Positions 39,635-51,301 of a stretch of 64,000 nucleotides of DNA are shown here, in pieces. The DNA comes from Bullera alba (taxonomy: Eukaryota; Basidiomycota; Tremellomycetes; Tremellales; Bulleraceae). Below the pieces are notes generated by a model. That model was not told where the DNA came from. It saw only the letters and a list, made by a program, of their open reading frames with translations, and searched no databases. How positions within the stretch are numbered: the stretch's first letter is position 1; each line of letters starts with the position of its first letter. Made by a program: the position numbers and the translations under genes. The stretch is from contig BCIX01000002.1 in assembly GCA_001600095.1 (NCBI GenBank), positions 1,178,001 to 1,242,000 of the forward strand. Direction: 5' to 3'.

Positions 39635-41259
39635 CTAAATTGCAGCCTTGTTGAATGCGGCATAACACAACCGAATGGCTATGAACGCGCTGAAGCACAA
39701 TGCTGCGAAGAGGAAGAAGATGTTGCCTTCTTTAGATTGATCTCCTCCACTCAGCAGTTCCTGCAACGGCAAGAAGCTTGATCCCTGAACAAAGTATCAG
39801 CCATTCGTTTCCCCCGAATAAACGTACCATGACGAAACTCATGGTCCAGTTGAGCGAGACGCCGATGGCTCCAGCGGCCGTTGAGGCCTGCTTGGGCATA
39901 ACCTCACTAGGGATGACCCAGGTCACTGGTCCCAAGCCGACCGAGAAAGACGCCACGAATGACAGAATTGCCGTAGCCGCAAGTGGAGCCGAATCCGTGT
40001 TCAGACCAAAGGCCAAGAGTACGGCGGAAATTGACATGAACAATGCCGAGAAGAGGATGATAGGGCGAGATCCGACCCTCTGTCAGAGTGTTAGCAATGA
40101 CCGGTCGGCGATCGTTGGCAACTGACCTCGATGATGAATGCCGGAACGAGAGTCAAGGGGATCTTGAACATCACCACGAAGAGGGCGACAAATCGAGAGT
40201 TATCACTCCCGAAAACTGGCTTGAGGATTCGAGTGGAGAAGTACATGACTGATATAAGCAGGTCGCCAGTCTTACTGGAACCTACCTGGAGAAATACCAC
40301 AGATCTGCTGCGATACCTGAGTGATGATCACGAGAATCACTAACAGGTCAGCTGCGGCGATCTCGTAGGGTATGAGCCAGCTCACATCCTGTTCTGATAC
40401 GCCTGTTGTCGGTAGCAAAAAGCTCTTTGATGGACATCGGCTTCTCGGCTTCTGCAGGTCGACATTAGCGAGGCCATGGGAGAACGACACTCACCGCTTG
40501 GGATCAGGGGAAGCTCCTCATTGCCAGCAATTTGAGCATCGATAGCATCAGACTTGCTGGGGTCCCTGACCAACAAGCTTCCGGCAAGCTGTATCACTGC
40601 GAGACCGCTCGACACGGCGAAGACCCATCGCCAGATGAGCGGCTTGGCGAATGGGAATGAGAGTGATTGACCGATGAGCATGCCAAAGACAATGAAGAGT
40701 TGGTTCATGATACCGAGCGATCTCTTGATAGCGGGTGGGGCGATCTCAGACAGGAAGAGTGGAACGCAGACGGTAGCGAGGCCAGATCCGATTCCAATCA
40801 GCACCCTTTGATTACATCAGCTTGACTCTCCGAGGTGCAGCTCACCTTCCGAACATCATGGCGGCAACAGAGTTTGCCAGACCAACGAAAGCCGATCCAA
40901 TCATGAGGAGCAGTGCCGAGATCCTGAAACTGCCTATACGTCCGAACTGTCGTGTGATCAAAGCCGAGGACAGACTGCCGGTGAGACCGCCGAGCGTGAA
41001 TATCGAAACGACGAGACCGAATTGAGTTGCCTGTAAGACTTAGCTCAAGGTGCATCCATTGTACCCTCACCTGCATTGGGATACAAGACTTGAGCAGATG
41101 CTGCTGAGATACAGCATGGATCCCAATGTTCCCGTTCGGCGACGACGTACACGTCACCGCGTCCGAGATACCGTTTAGACTGGTGATTGCAATACCATAC
41201 TGGGAGGCGTGCAGGGCAGCCCAGATCGCCGTGAGGACTGTCCGTGTCGTAGAGGACAT
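39635..41259 (-). CDS. MFS sugar transporter (hexose-transporter superfamily, Vps73/YBR241C type)
   Basis: Twelve-helix sugar porter. It starts MSSTTRTVLTAIWAALHASQ with YGIAITSLNG in the first helix. Family signatures are QFGLVVSIFTLGGLTGSL, VLIGIGSGLATVCVPLFLSE, QVSQQICGISPVMYFS and GLGPVTWVIPSEVMP. These fit the fungal subgroup related to yeast vacuolar Vps73/YBR241C rather than plasma-membrane Hxt proteins. In place of the usual PESPRWL segment after helix 6 it reads LAGSLLVRDPSKSDAIDAQI, so about ten conserved residues are missing or changed. The tail is short (AAFNKAAI). About nine introns. It faces away from the GH28 gene across 277 bases; an oligosaccharide or sugar-acid substrate is inferred from context. 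Confidence 0.87.
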
Positions 41260-41536
41260 GGTGAGTGAGAGGTCGACAAATGAATTTGTCTGACGAGGAG
41301 CGGCTCTGTAGTCTGTAATCTGTTGATATTGATCGCGTCGACCGGTCGCTGTGGCCTGCTGTGGCCTTCGGATTCTCGACTGCGTGGAAACGGCCGTGTT
41401 GGTCCGGCGGCCCAGCCCTTTCGGCGCCGGTGGGTCCGGCTCACCCAAACCGATTTTCGGGGACGGTGCAGGATAAATACAAACGACATGACGATGAGCA
41501 TGCTTGAACAACATCATTTACAATCCCTGTTCGGCA
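41260..41536. promoter_or_regulatory. Shared divergent promoter, sugar transporter / GH28
   Basis: These 277 bases lie between two outward-facing start codons. The sequence GCTGTGGCC is repeated at about 41348 and 41358. A GC-rich stretch with several CGG/CCG triplets (about 41400-41450) could hold zinc-cluster factor sites. ATAAATA at 41473-41479 lies 58 bases before the GH28 ATG and is a plausible TATA box. Co-regulation is an inference. Confidence 0.55.
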
Positions 41537-43149
41537 ATGCGTAGTCAACTACTCTCTACTCTGGCCCTCCTGGCCCCAGCTCTTGGAGCATTCATCCCCA
41601 GTGCCGGGGAGATCTTCCAAGAAGTCGATCAGCTCCTACACAGCGGACACGACTCGTTGAGCATCCAGGACAACTACTTTGACCCCAAAGCCGGCTACGG
41701 ACGAAAGCTCTGTGTGCTCAAGGCAAAGGGGGATGGTCAGGACGACACCGACAATTTCCTCCTGGCTGTCAAGACGTGTGGTCACGGTGGTGTCGTCAGG
41801 CTTCCAGATCCCGTCTAGTGAGTTTCCAGCGAAACACGTGCTTCGTGCATGACTGACTTGAGTAGTATCATTTCTCGCCCAATCGAGACCGAGCTCAAGC
41901 AGTCAACTCTGGATCTTCACGGTTTCTTGACATTCTCCGACGATGTTCAGTACTGGATAGACAACAGGATCGAGCTCCCCTTCCAGAACCAGTCTCTCGC
42001 CTGGGTGATCACCGGACACGACTTTACTCTAGACGGCAATGATGTCGGTGGTGTTGATGGAAACGGTCAGGCTTGGTACGACTATGCCAAAGGCTACGGA
42101 AACAAGTTTGGCCGACCTATGTCTATGGCCATTGCCAACGCCTCAGATGTCGTGGTGAAGAACTGGAGCATCATCCAGCCTCAATTCTGGGCCAGTATCA
42201 CAATCAGGAGCAAGAACATCTACATGAAGGACATCTACATCAACGCTACATCTTTCAACCCAGAGGTGAGTCAAACTATCGAGATCAAGGCTGACGATAT
42301 AGTCTGAAAGCGACCCCAAGCACTGGCTGCAAAACACCGACGGTCTCGATACTTACATCTCTCATAATGTCACAGTCGGTGAGTGAAGCCGGAGTGACTG
42401 AACTGACATTCCAGAAAACTTTGTCTACCAGGGCGGAGATGATTGTGTTGCCTTAAAGCCAAATTCCACCATGATCACTCTCCGAAACATCACCTGCATT
42501 GGCGGAACGGGTATCGCCTTTGGTTCTATCGGTCAATACGAGGGAATTGTGAGTGCCCTTGTTCAGCAGCGGAGCTAATCGCCAGACCGACATCATCGAG
42601 GACGTAGTAATGGAGGACATGTACCTGTACAAGTCCAATCAGTGCCCCGGATACCAGGGAGTCTACTTCAAGTCCTGGATCGGCGAAAGCCACGGCCTGC
42701 CACCCAACGGTGGTGGCGGTGGTAACGGCTACGCCAGAAACATCACCGTCAAGAACGTCTACATGGAGGACATCATGCACCCAGTTGTCGTGGACACCTC
42801 GTAAGTCGGGAGCTCGATTATATTGGATCCAATTCTGACTCCCACGTTCAGTCTCACCTATCTCACCGATCTCGACCACCCAAGACAGGGAGACTTTGAA
42901 TGGTACGACGTTCACATGCACAACTTTACCGGAAACGCACTCAACAACCGAATCTTCTGGATGGACTGCCCCAAGCACAGCCCTTGCCACGACTTTACCT
43001 TCTCCGACATCGACATCAAGCCCGGAAAGACGGACCACCCCGAAATCCAATTCGTCTGCAACAACTTTGTTCTGGACGGAAAGGACGGGCTTGACAATTG
43101 CCACCCAAGTGACTCCAAGCTGGAGACGGACAATGACGGTACGTTATAG
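41537..43149 (+). CDS. Secreted GH28 glycoside hydrolase, exo-rhamnogalacturonan type
   Basis: Secreted right-handed beta-helix enzyme. A signal peptide ([19 protein letters not shown]) is followed by a mature domain starting near the polygalacturonase-like [19 protein letters not shown]28 motifs present are [12 protein letters not shown] (catalytic NTD) and [13 protein letters not shown] (catalytic DD). The usual GHG is [13 protein letters not shown] and the usual RIK is GVYFKSWIG, followed by the glycine loop [10 protein letters not shown]. From memory these changes occur in exo-rhamnogalacturonan hydrolases/alpha-rhamnosidases of GH28. So pectin side chains or rhamnogalacturonan I, not polygalacturonate, is the likely substrate. 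Several N-glycosylation sites (NAS, NWS, NAT, NVT, NIT, NFT) are present. About five short introns. Confidence 0.9.
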
Positions 43150-43472
43150 AAGATAGTGTAGCACCGTACCTTGGCACATATCACAATCCACAATGCATCA
43201 TGTGAGGAGGCACTAGTGAGGAGTCGGGGACTTCAGTGCGATGTCGCCGGCAGACACGTACGGCCGTGGGAAACTAACAGCCGTTCAAGTTGTGACGTTA
43301 GCCTAAACAGCTCTCCCATTTAAGCTTCCTTTGACCTCCACGTGGCAGCTGTATCACTGCGGCCGGCGGCACCGCTTCCGTCATTGTCCTCTCTTGCTGT
43401 TGACATTGTAATGTAGACTTGATCGTTCCACATACGAGTGGCCACTTTAACCTATCAGCGAATCGTCACAAC
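43150..43472. other. Intergenic region
   Basis: The 323 bases between the GH28 stop and the next start on the same strand. It contains CCTCCACGTGGCAG with the E-box CACGTG near 43339, upstream of the carrier-like gene. I see no gene in it. Confidence 0.4.
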
Positions 43473-44610
43473 ATGTTCGAGTTCATCTTGACGGTCCTGA
43501 TCGCCTCGATCATGATGGTCGCGCTCATGGCACTCGGGGTGGCAATCACCATGCCTTTCCACGGAGCGTTGGTAAGACTGCGAGCGAATTACAACCCTAG
43601 AGCAGTGGGATTAGAGGGCACAGAGAACAGGTGAGCTTTGGCACAGGCTGATGGGAGCCATGCTGACAAGCTGAAGGGTCGGACCAACTCTCACAACTTT
43701 GCTGGCAACGCTAAAGCGAACGAAACGGCTGGAAGGATGGTACGGTTTATACAAGGGTCAGTAATTCGGGGACAGCCTGCCATACGGTGTAAGAGTGTGC
43801 TGACTGGCACCGTCAGGCTCCGTCCCTATGCTCCTGTTCGTCACACTTGTGTCGATATCATCGGTGATCTTCGTGGGAGGATCCGCAAAACAGGGACCCA
43901 AAGGCAGCTACACTGTACCAGAAGCTGGTGGCATCCGCATGGGCCTTTTCACCATCGTCCTAACTTTGATCACCCTGCCCATGACGGTGCTCATCAACCG
44001 GTGAGTCCAATTGAGGCCTTCAGAGAAATGCCTACGCCGCAGTCAGGCTGACTGCGGGTTTTGTGCCAGATCAATCATTACCCCATACAAGCTACCGCCC
44101 AATCCCCGCACTTCGCTCAAGGTGCTACTATCTCCCCACGAGCTCTCCCAACCATATCAGCTGTATTTGACACCGGGTCTGCTAGCCTCCACAGCCGTAC
44201 ACTCGATCTGCGTTACCATCATTGCCAGCATACTCCGATCTTCGCTGCTCGGCTCGAGGGATTCAGAAACTGGGCTATATGATGCTGCGACATGGCGGTG
44301 GATGCTTTACCTCATCTACCAAGCTATGGCAACTGCTTGGCTGGCTCCTCTAGAGGTCATCGCGACTCGACTGTCGATACAGCCGAACCATGGCGGTTTC
44401 GAGCCCGTTCCGGGAGAGGAGGAGTCTTTACCCGAGGGAGTGAGCTATGCTGGAACGGACGAGGATGTCATCGGACTAAGACCGACCACGGAGCCTTATG
44501 AAGGTCTGGTAGACTGCGCCAGAAAGGTCATCGACGAGGAGGGCTGGCAGAGTCTGTATAGGGGATGGTGGTGGACGATGGGCAGTAATATCTTTGGTGT
44601 GCTGGGATAA
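43473..44610 (+). CDS. Divergent mitochondrial-carrier-like (SLC25-fold) membrane protein
   Basis: Protein of roughly 330 residues, from about four exons. The first helix (ILTVLIASIMMVALMALGVA) leads into PFHGALVRLRANYNPRAVGL, where the usual PX[DE] signature has His instead of an acid. RLEGWYGLYKGSVPMLLFV is a typical carrier matrix helix. The last repeat has a clear signature, PLEVIATRLSIQ, and GWQSLYRGWWWTMGSNIFGV at the C-terminus. Between them are helices SYTVPEAGG..FTIVLTLITLPMTVLI and AVHSICVTIIASILRSSLLG. The family moves metabolites across the mitochondrial inner membrane, but with two weak signatures the substrate and even the membrane are unsure. It may be an outer-membrane carrier-fold protein of the Ugo1/SLC25A46 kind. 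Confidence 0.7.
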
Positions 44611-45318
44611 TCCGAGCGAAGAAGCGGGAGAGAGGTGAAAATGCATCTGGTTACAATCTAGCATAGACATGCATGGACCATTAGGCTAATGTATCTCTTC
44701 TCGGGCACGCACAGCATGATCATACTTCTGCTGCTGGCACCCTACTGACTCTAGATCCCACGTACGGAGAAAGCGGACCGGTATCACGCCGGCAATCTCC
44801 GCAAGGCGTAACAGGGCGTAACCTCGTTCCGGCCGATCCATCTCCAGGGGGCATGCGTGGTCCAAGACTCCAAGAGCTGTGCGGTTCAAGTGTGAGCATG
44901 TTCTGTCGTCTCTCATACCATCGAACTCCACATCGAACTTCATCCACTAGCTGCTCAATCCCAACGGCCCTGCTGGAGATGACAATATTGGCAGTCCACG
45001 GCGTGCTCGGGCAGCACCATGCGATGCGTGCCTGGCCGGTCCGCCAAATTAAAAGCTCGCCCGTCTCCGTTGATTCCAACTCTAATTCGGGACACCGCCA
45101 AAACAATCAAATCTCATCGTCTCATGTCTTGCTCAATGTCTTGGGTGTCATCGGAGCGTCATTCGCTCGACTAACTGAGACTCACTCACCACCGACGACC
45201 GTCGTCTATGTGTAAAAAGCAGTGAAAGGATCTCTATTTGTGTACAGTGTAGACGCCACCTCACTGCAAAGACCACCAACTCCATCTCGATCGACATCTC
45301 GACGCCTCGTTTACTATA
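44611..45318. other. Intergenic region, no gene seen
   Basis: About 700 bases between the carrier-like gene and the RTA1 gene, both on the plus strand. Reading frames here are short and without recognisable content. It would hold the 3' end of the first gene and the promoter of the second. Confidence 0.45.
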
Positions 45319-46673
45319 ATGCTTCGGGCAAATATGCTTGGACTGATCGCAGTCCTGTCACTGGCGAGCTTCGTCAGTGCGGCTGACAAGATATGCCCGG
45401 ACCCCTTTGTGAGTACACGTCGAGCCGCGACACATTGGCGGATCGCTAACATAGAGCTATAGGTCAGCCCGGAGACCGACACGTGAGCACGGACCAAGTT
45501 GTCGTTGAAGATGTCACATTGGCGCTGACACAGGCTCAGATGTAACCCTCTGCGGTATATCCCCAACCTGGCGCTCAACATTGTCGCAGTCGTTCTCTAC
45601 TTTGTCGTCGCCATCCTGCTCACATGGCGTGAGTCTGTCGCACGATTCTCGGTGTGATGTCAGCTGAAGCCGCTGTAGAGAGCTGGAAGTACAGGGCAAA
45701 TTATATGCTCTGTCTTGTCATCGGAACGTATACAGAGGGATTGGGTCTCGTCCTGCGTATCGTCCTACGAAACAACCCGCATTCAAAGGGTGTCTACATT
45801 GTGCAATACCTCTTCGTCGTTCTTTCAGTGAGTGCTGTTGCTCGACTGTGAGCAAATGGTCTGACGCGTTTCCAGCCTTGTGCTTTCTTGGCCGGTGACT
45901 ACATTCTTCTCGGAAGAATCGTCAATCATCTCGATGCGCCTCAGTATCTCCGTCCGTTGAAGCCAAATGCTGTCAGCTGGACATTCATCGTGTCTGATGG
46001 TAAGTCTCTCCGCGACTGAAGCCAGAAATCATCTAACCCCTTCTAGTTATCACATTCTTGATCCAAGCTGCCGGAGGAGGTCTGTCTACCAGTGACAACC
46101 CGGACCAAGCCCAAACCGGCGGCAATATCTTCCTGGCGGGTATCGCTGCGCAAATGGCTTCTTTCATCCTGTTCTCCATCCTCTGGGGCATGTTCGCGTT
46201 CCGGACGTGAGTCTGTATGTCTGGACCAACGAGTGATGTTTGCTCACTGAGTCTAGGTACTTCCAAGACAAGGTGCTGTGGAGCAAGCCTGGATGGAAAC
46301 CCCTTCATTTCGCATTGGGATTCACCTGTATCTGCTTCATGATCCGAAGTGTTTTCCGAACCGTTGAGCTGAGTCAAGGGTGAGTGGAGATACTCTGCCT
46401 ACCGGCTATCAAGAGTTAAGTCTGACCCCATACTGCAGCTATATCGGCTATCTCGCTACGCACGAGCGGTTCTTCCTGGGCCTGGACACGCTTCCACTGT
46501 TATTGGGAGTCGCGACATATGTCGTCTTCTGGCCGGGACGATACCTAACTCCCGGATCGAGAGTTGATGCGCAAAGTCCCATTGACCGCGAGGCAAACGG
46601 CTCGACGATAAGGTCGATCGACGGGGATACAGCCCCTGGCCCTGTCGCCATTGCCTCAGATAAGGAGCAGTGA
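45319..46673 (+). CDS. RTA1-family lipid-translocating membrane protein
   Basis: Seven-helix fungal membrane protein of the RTA1/RSB1 family, linked to resistance to toxic lipids, aminocholesterol and sphingoid bases. A signal peptide (MLRANMLGLIAVLSLASFVS) precedes a Cys-bearing outer segment (ICPDPFVSPETDTCN). Then come YIPNLALNIVAVVLYFVVAI and the signature IGTYTEGLGLVLRIVLR. PCAFLAGDYILLGRIVNHL and VSDVITFLIQAAGGGL are hallmark RTA1 motifs. GFTCICFMIRSVFRTVELSQ and YLATHERFFLGLDTLPLLLG follow. The C-terminal tail is hydrophilic (PIDREANGSTIRSIDGD). About seven introns, one of them placing the codons around residues 30-40 in very small exons. Confidence 0.93.
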
Positions 46674-47034
46674 TCGAGTCGTGCGCAAACGGGATCCTCA
46701 TCCATGTTGCACCATGTACTTGGATGTCATTAGATGTATATAATGTCAATCACTATCACAGCACGGTTTACTGTCCAAGAAACACTGATTCCACAATTTG
46801 GACTCGTCTATTGTCCTGAGTTACAACTGAATGTGTCGGTCTTTCTATTCTACCTGCTTGGGGAACAAAGCACCTATGATCTGCTCCCAAAGATTAGCAG
46901 CGATCATCGTCTTTGTGTCCGTCACCTTGCACTCGCCTCATCGAAGATACAGAGCATCAAATGCTGGTTGAGTCTCTGATCTTGTAACGCCCCAAAAACT
47001 CTGCGCGCCGCCCTTCGGGCATTGCTTCTCCCGA
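46674..47034. other. Convergent intergenic region
   Basis: The 361 bases between the stop codons of the RTA1 gene (+) and the sorting nexin gene (-). AT-rich (about 46730-46980) and suited to polyadenylation signals; no gene seen. Confidence 0.5.
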
Positions 47035-50000
47035 TCATATATGCCGCGGAATCTGGACCAAGTCAGTTGGCCATTCGTAGGGGTCATCCGGCTGCTCACC
47101 TGGTATGAGCAGACTCAGATTCCTTCCCGCCCTGATCCTCGTTTCAAGCTTCTCCTGATCCGTCCGTGGGGTAGAAGCCGGACGACGCTCTCCTCCTGGC
47201 CACATCATCTCCTCAAATGCCTGTAAACCCTTGACGAGACTGTCCTCCGACAAGGCCGACTTGAGCGCATCCTTGAACTTGCGCTCGATGGTCCCGCCGA
47301 GGAATTGCTGCAAGACCACCACGATCGCCTGTCGTCTCAGCCAATTGTTCTCCTTCAGATCGAACACCTCGATGAGAAGATCGCAGATTGGAGCGGTGAA
47401 TGATCCCGAGCCCGACTCTCCGCCGAGAGGCTGGATGGGGCTTGAGGGCCCGTCGCGTCTGGCAGCGGCAGGAATTGAACTATCGGTTCGTTGGAGATTG
47501 GGTTTCAGTGCTTGAGGGAGGTATGTCTCGCTGAAACCCGCCAATTCCTCGGATCCGATCCCCAGAAAGCCCCCTATGTCCGATAATTGCCGCTGCCACG
47601 TCGTTGACATAACGTCGAGCATACTGGGCGCGAGGGCAGCATCGTCTAGTGAGGTGGTCATGGTCTTGTACAGCGACTTGACCAGGTTGTGTGGGGCCAG
47701 GGATGATTCTGTGACGTCGTCATTCGCAGTGGAGCTTGATGCCGATAGAAAAGTCTTGAGTGGCCGAGCTTCGCAAAAGTGCTCCAGGGCGACCAACGAC
47801 TGGACATTAGCAATAAACTCGTCACGACTGGACTCACCTGCAGATACCGCTCCAAGCCCTGTCGGCGACCATCCACAAAACTCGAGGACATGCTGGTGAC
47901 CAGTTTCTTGGGCGGCAATTCGGCGACTTTGGAAAATGCGCCTGGATGTCCATTCACGCTGTTCCATTCTCTGAGCGAGCGGTCCAAGTCCCAAAAATCG
48001 TTATAGCGCCGGGATACTGTCCAGACTGCCGAGGGGGTCTCTCCTTCCGTTTGCGTGATTTCGACTGTATACCGAACGATTTGTTTGCCGCCATCTTCGC
48101 TCGCGGAGGACACCACGGATGACGGGATGGCGACACGCGTTCGGCCAGGAACCAGACGTCGCTCTTCCTCTCTCTGCTCCAACTGTGCTTTCTGAAATAT
48201 TGCGGTCCTTTGGTCTCTCCGGACTGAAGCTTCGGACCGGCGGAGGAGCTTCAACTCGCTCTGGCTCCCCGTCAACTCCGCCTGGCGAATCAGGGAGTCC
48301 AGCAAATGGCCCTGCTTGATGAGGTCCTGGATTTTCGATTGAAGGCGGTCGATCTCCTTGCTCAGATCCAGGTCACTCGGGAGCTTCGCATGCACCACTT
48401 TGTCGAGTCCCACTACCTCGTCCATTTCGTCCTCATTCGCCTCATGATCCTCTGCGTCGTCGTCGAAGAGGAACGACTCTTTTCGCTTGGCTAACTCCGA
48501 CATGCTGTTTCGTTTGCCGGGGACCTTGTCGCCGGAAACGGCACGTTTGCCCTTTGGCGGTGGAGGAGCTACCGCATGGGCTTTTAGGTCCTCGGCGCTC
48601 CTTGATGTTTTCTTGGAAGGGCCAGCGTGAGCTGTATCGCTGGTCTTGCGAAGTAGGACCATCGACGCCGAAGGTGATTTCAAGGGCTCCTCTACCTTGT
48701 CGGGGGCAATGATCCTAGATGAAGCCATATCCGAGGCCATGATATCGTTGAGGGCGGCTTGGATCGCCTCCATACGTTCCACTTGGACGAAATCTTCGTC
48801 ATCATCCTCGAGTAATTCTTCGTCATCGCTGCCGAAAAGCTTTTCTCGTTCAACGGAAGACTCTGTCTCATCGCCAATCAGGAAACCCAACTGTTTGGAC
48901 CGTCGTGCGGCGGGCGGAGTCACAGGCTGACTGGGTCCAGAAAGGCTACCTGTGGAAGCGGTCATATCGACGCCGCCGGCGCTCGTCTGACGGACCACGG
49001 GAGGCCGAACTTCTGACTTGCGATGCTCGAGATGAGGTGGAGTGACGGATACAGATGCGGAAGTGACCGAGGGCGAAGGTGTGATATAGCTCCCCAGCAG
49101 TGAAGGAAGGGGTCGTGCCATCAGAGGTGACGAGGGCATCGAGTGGAGAGGAGTGGAAGTGGGGATGGATGAACTGTGTTTAGGCTGTGGCCGGGATTTG
49201 GGCGAGAAAACGGATTGCGATCGTTGGATCACTGGTGCCGGTTCTACGGCAGGTGAAGGCTTCGTGAAGACTGACGACGAGTGGGACAAGTCCGAGATTG
49301 CTTTGATATAAAGCTCGCTCTTCTTGAACCCTTTCCAGTCTTCCTCCTCCATTTGCTCGTAAATGGCTTGTTGAGAGGCGAAAATCGCCTGTTTTGCCTT
49401 GCGAATATCCGCTGGATCGAGCACCGACTTTCCTGCTTCAACCATGCTGTTGACCGTTTGTACGTGCCGCTCGGGGATGGAGAGTAGAGGGTCGGGCTTG
49501 GCAAAGTACACTTGATGCAGGAATGCCAGATCCTCGCCTATGGTCTGTCGAGAGTGCGAATTTGGAGCGTTGTTCGAAGGGGTGACAATCGTCCCGTCAA
49601 GTTGGCCGATACCTTCCAGAGGGTCCTTGAACCCCTCTATCGTGAGCCAGAATTGCACCAGCTTTGATCTGAACCGACGTTCCATGTACTCCAGCCAATA
49701 AGCGAGGGAAGATGGGTCTGTCAACACCACATAGAGGTTGACTGCGCCATGATCGATCGTTTCAGGTATGGGACCCGAGGCTGGAGTGTACGACTTTGGG
49801 TTGGTTCGACTGAGGCTGGCAATCCTGGCGTCGACCTCCAACTTGGCACGGTCAAGTCGTTTCAGGTATTTCTTCGCCCTTTTCTCCTGGGACAAATCCG
49901 TTGGGATATCCTGCTTGCTGCCCATGCTTGCCACTCGCTGCTCTCTCTCGATGTCTGCGCGAAGACGCCGAGCTTCTCCTAGAGTCTTGACCCGCGATAT

Positions 50001-51051
50001 AGATCGGATGAATGCCTCAAATTGGCTGGTGGAGGAATTTGCGGTGATAGAAGTAGGTACGGCGGTAGCTCTTGGTCGAACGGGAGATGCTGCTGCGCTA
50101 TCGGATTTGGATTGGATAGTCGAAAGGGCGGAAAGAAACTTGTTGACTTGTTTCCTATAATCTCGTCAGTAATAGGCCAAAGTACAAGGTGACGACTTAC
50201 TGTTCATGAAGATATCTTCCACCTCTCTCTTCAAACTGCCTGTTCCAGAAGTCTGCGTCGCAAAGCAGCTCGAAGCAGGGCAAGAGGACGGAACCCAACA
50301 CCACTTCTCGTACCATTGTCTGCACCACATTCGACTTGCCGCTTTCCGGCAGGACTGATTCCAGCACTCTAGAGACCATCGAGCGGAAGTGAGCCTCTAT
50401 TGGTGGGAGTTGGCCTCCCGAGGACATGTGGGCCTGTCGAGCTATGGCAGGATGCGGGTTTTTGGGAAGCGGCAAAGGGAGCGATTCCTTTGGCTGTGGC
50501 GTTGACGTTGATGATAGGTGTTCCACGGACCGGAAGTGATGAACATGATCGGTAAGCCTAGGCAGTATTTTTGACACGGACAGAGTCGCCCAATCCACTG
50601 ATTCTGATCGATCAACGAGGTCGACCAAGACTTGGCGAATGAGTATGTCGACGGCATTGGGAAAGGCGGGCGAAGGCGATATCCTAGAATACCACGGTAG
50701 AATAAAACTCGACTTGATCAGTGCGAAGATCTTGTCCACCACACTGTTGGTCTTGTCCGAGGCGAGCTTGTAAAGAGGGGTCGAGCGCGTCTTCTCCTCC
50801 CACGACTTGCGGGTCAGGTGGGCGGACCAAGCGGACGTAGAGGTGAATGAAAGTGCATGAAGTCCATGAATCTCCTTGAGACCAGGTTGAATTGTCTCTC
50901 GCTTATGGAGCGATATCAATGCGTATGACACAAGTGATACCACCACCAAAGATGTCCAAGCTGGGAGTGCGAGAATCGTCCGAGCGCCCACTTGATAGAC
51001 GACAGCGATGACGCCCAATATACCGGCAAGCCATTTGCCGCGAGTGATCAT
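47035..51051 (-). CDS. Mdm1/SNX13-type sorting nexin (TM-PXA-RGS-PX-nexin C)
   Basis: ER-anchored tether of about 1,300 residues. In yeast the homologue Mdm1 links the ER to the vacuole and acts in lipid metabolism. N-terminal TM helices are WLAGILGVIAVVYQVG and SLVVVSLVSYALISL. The PXA domain includes FALIKSSFILPWYSRISPSP and DILIRQVLVDLVDRS. An RGS-like domain is marked by SLAYWLEYMERRFRSKLVQF and QTIGEDLAFLHQVYFA. A long disordered Ser/Pro region is followed by a coiled coil (KLPSDLDLSKEIDRLQSK). The PX domain has YTVEITQTEGE, WTVSRRYNDFWDLDRSLREW and ELPPKKLVTSM. The nexin-C domain has ENNWLRRQAIVVVLQQFLGG. Only two introns are evident (about 50156-50201 and 47800-47840), unlike its neighbours. 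Confidence 0.92.
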
Positions 51052-51301
51052 CGCCTCTCGCCAGTCTGGGAGGCAGTTCAGCTCTTCTCTGCCTCCCGAT
51101 ACGACTCAGATCAAGACATGCCAGAGATGAAGAGTGAGAGGAGTGGTGTGACATGTGGAATGAACAACGAACGGACCTGCCTTTGTTTTCAAGGCACTAC
51201 TGAAATCTCGGAATCTTGCGTTTCGACTTCACCCAGCCCACACCGCAACAAATATCCTTCCAACAGCTTTGACGCAGCTCAAGAGGTAGAGCAGGCGAAT
51301 T

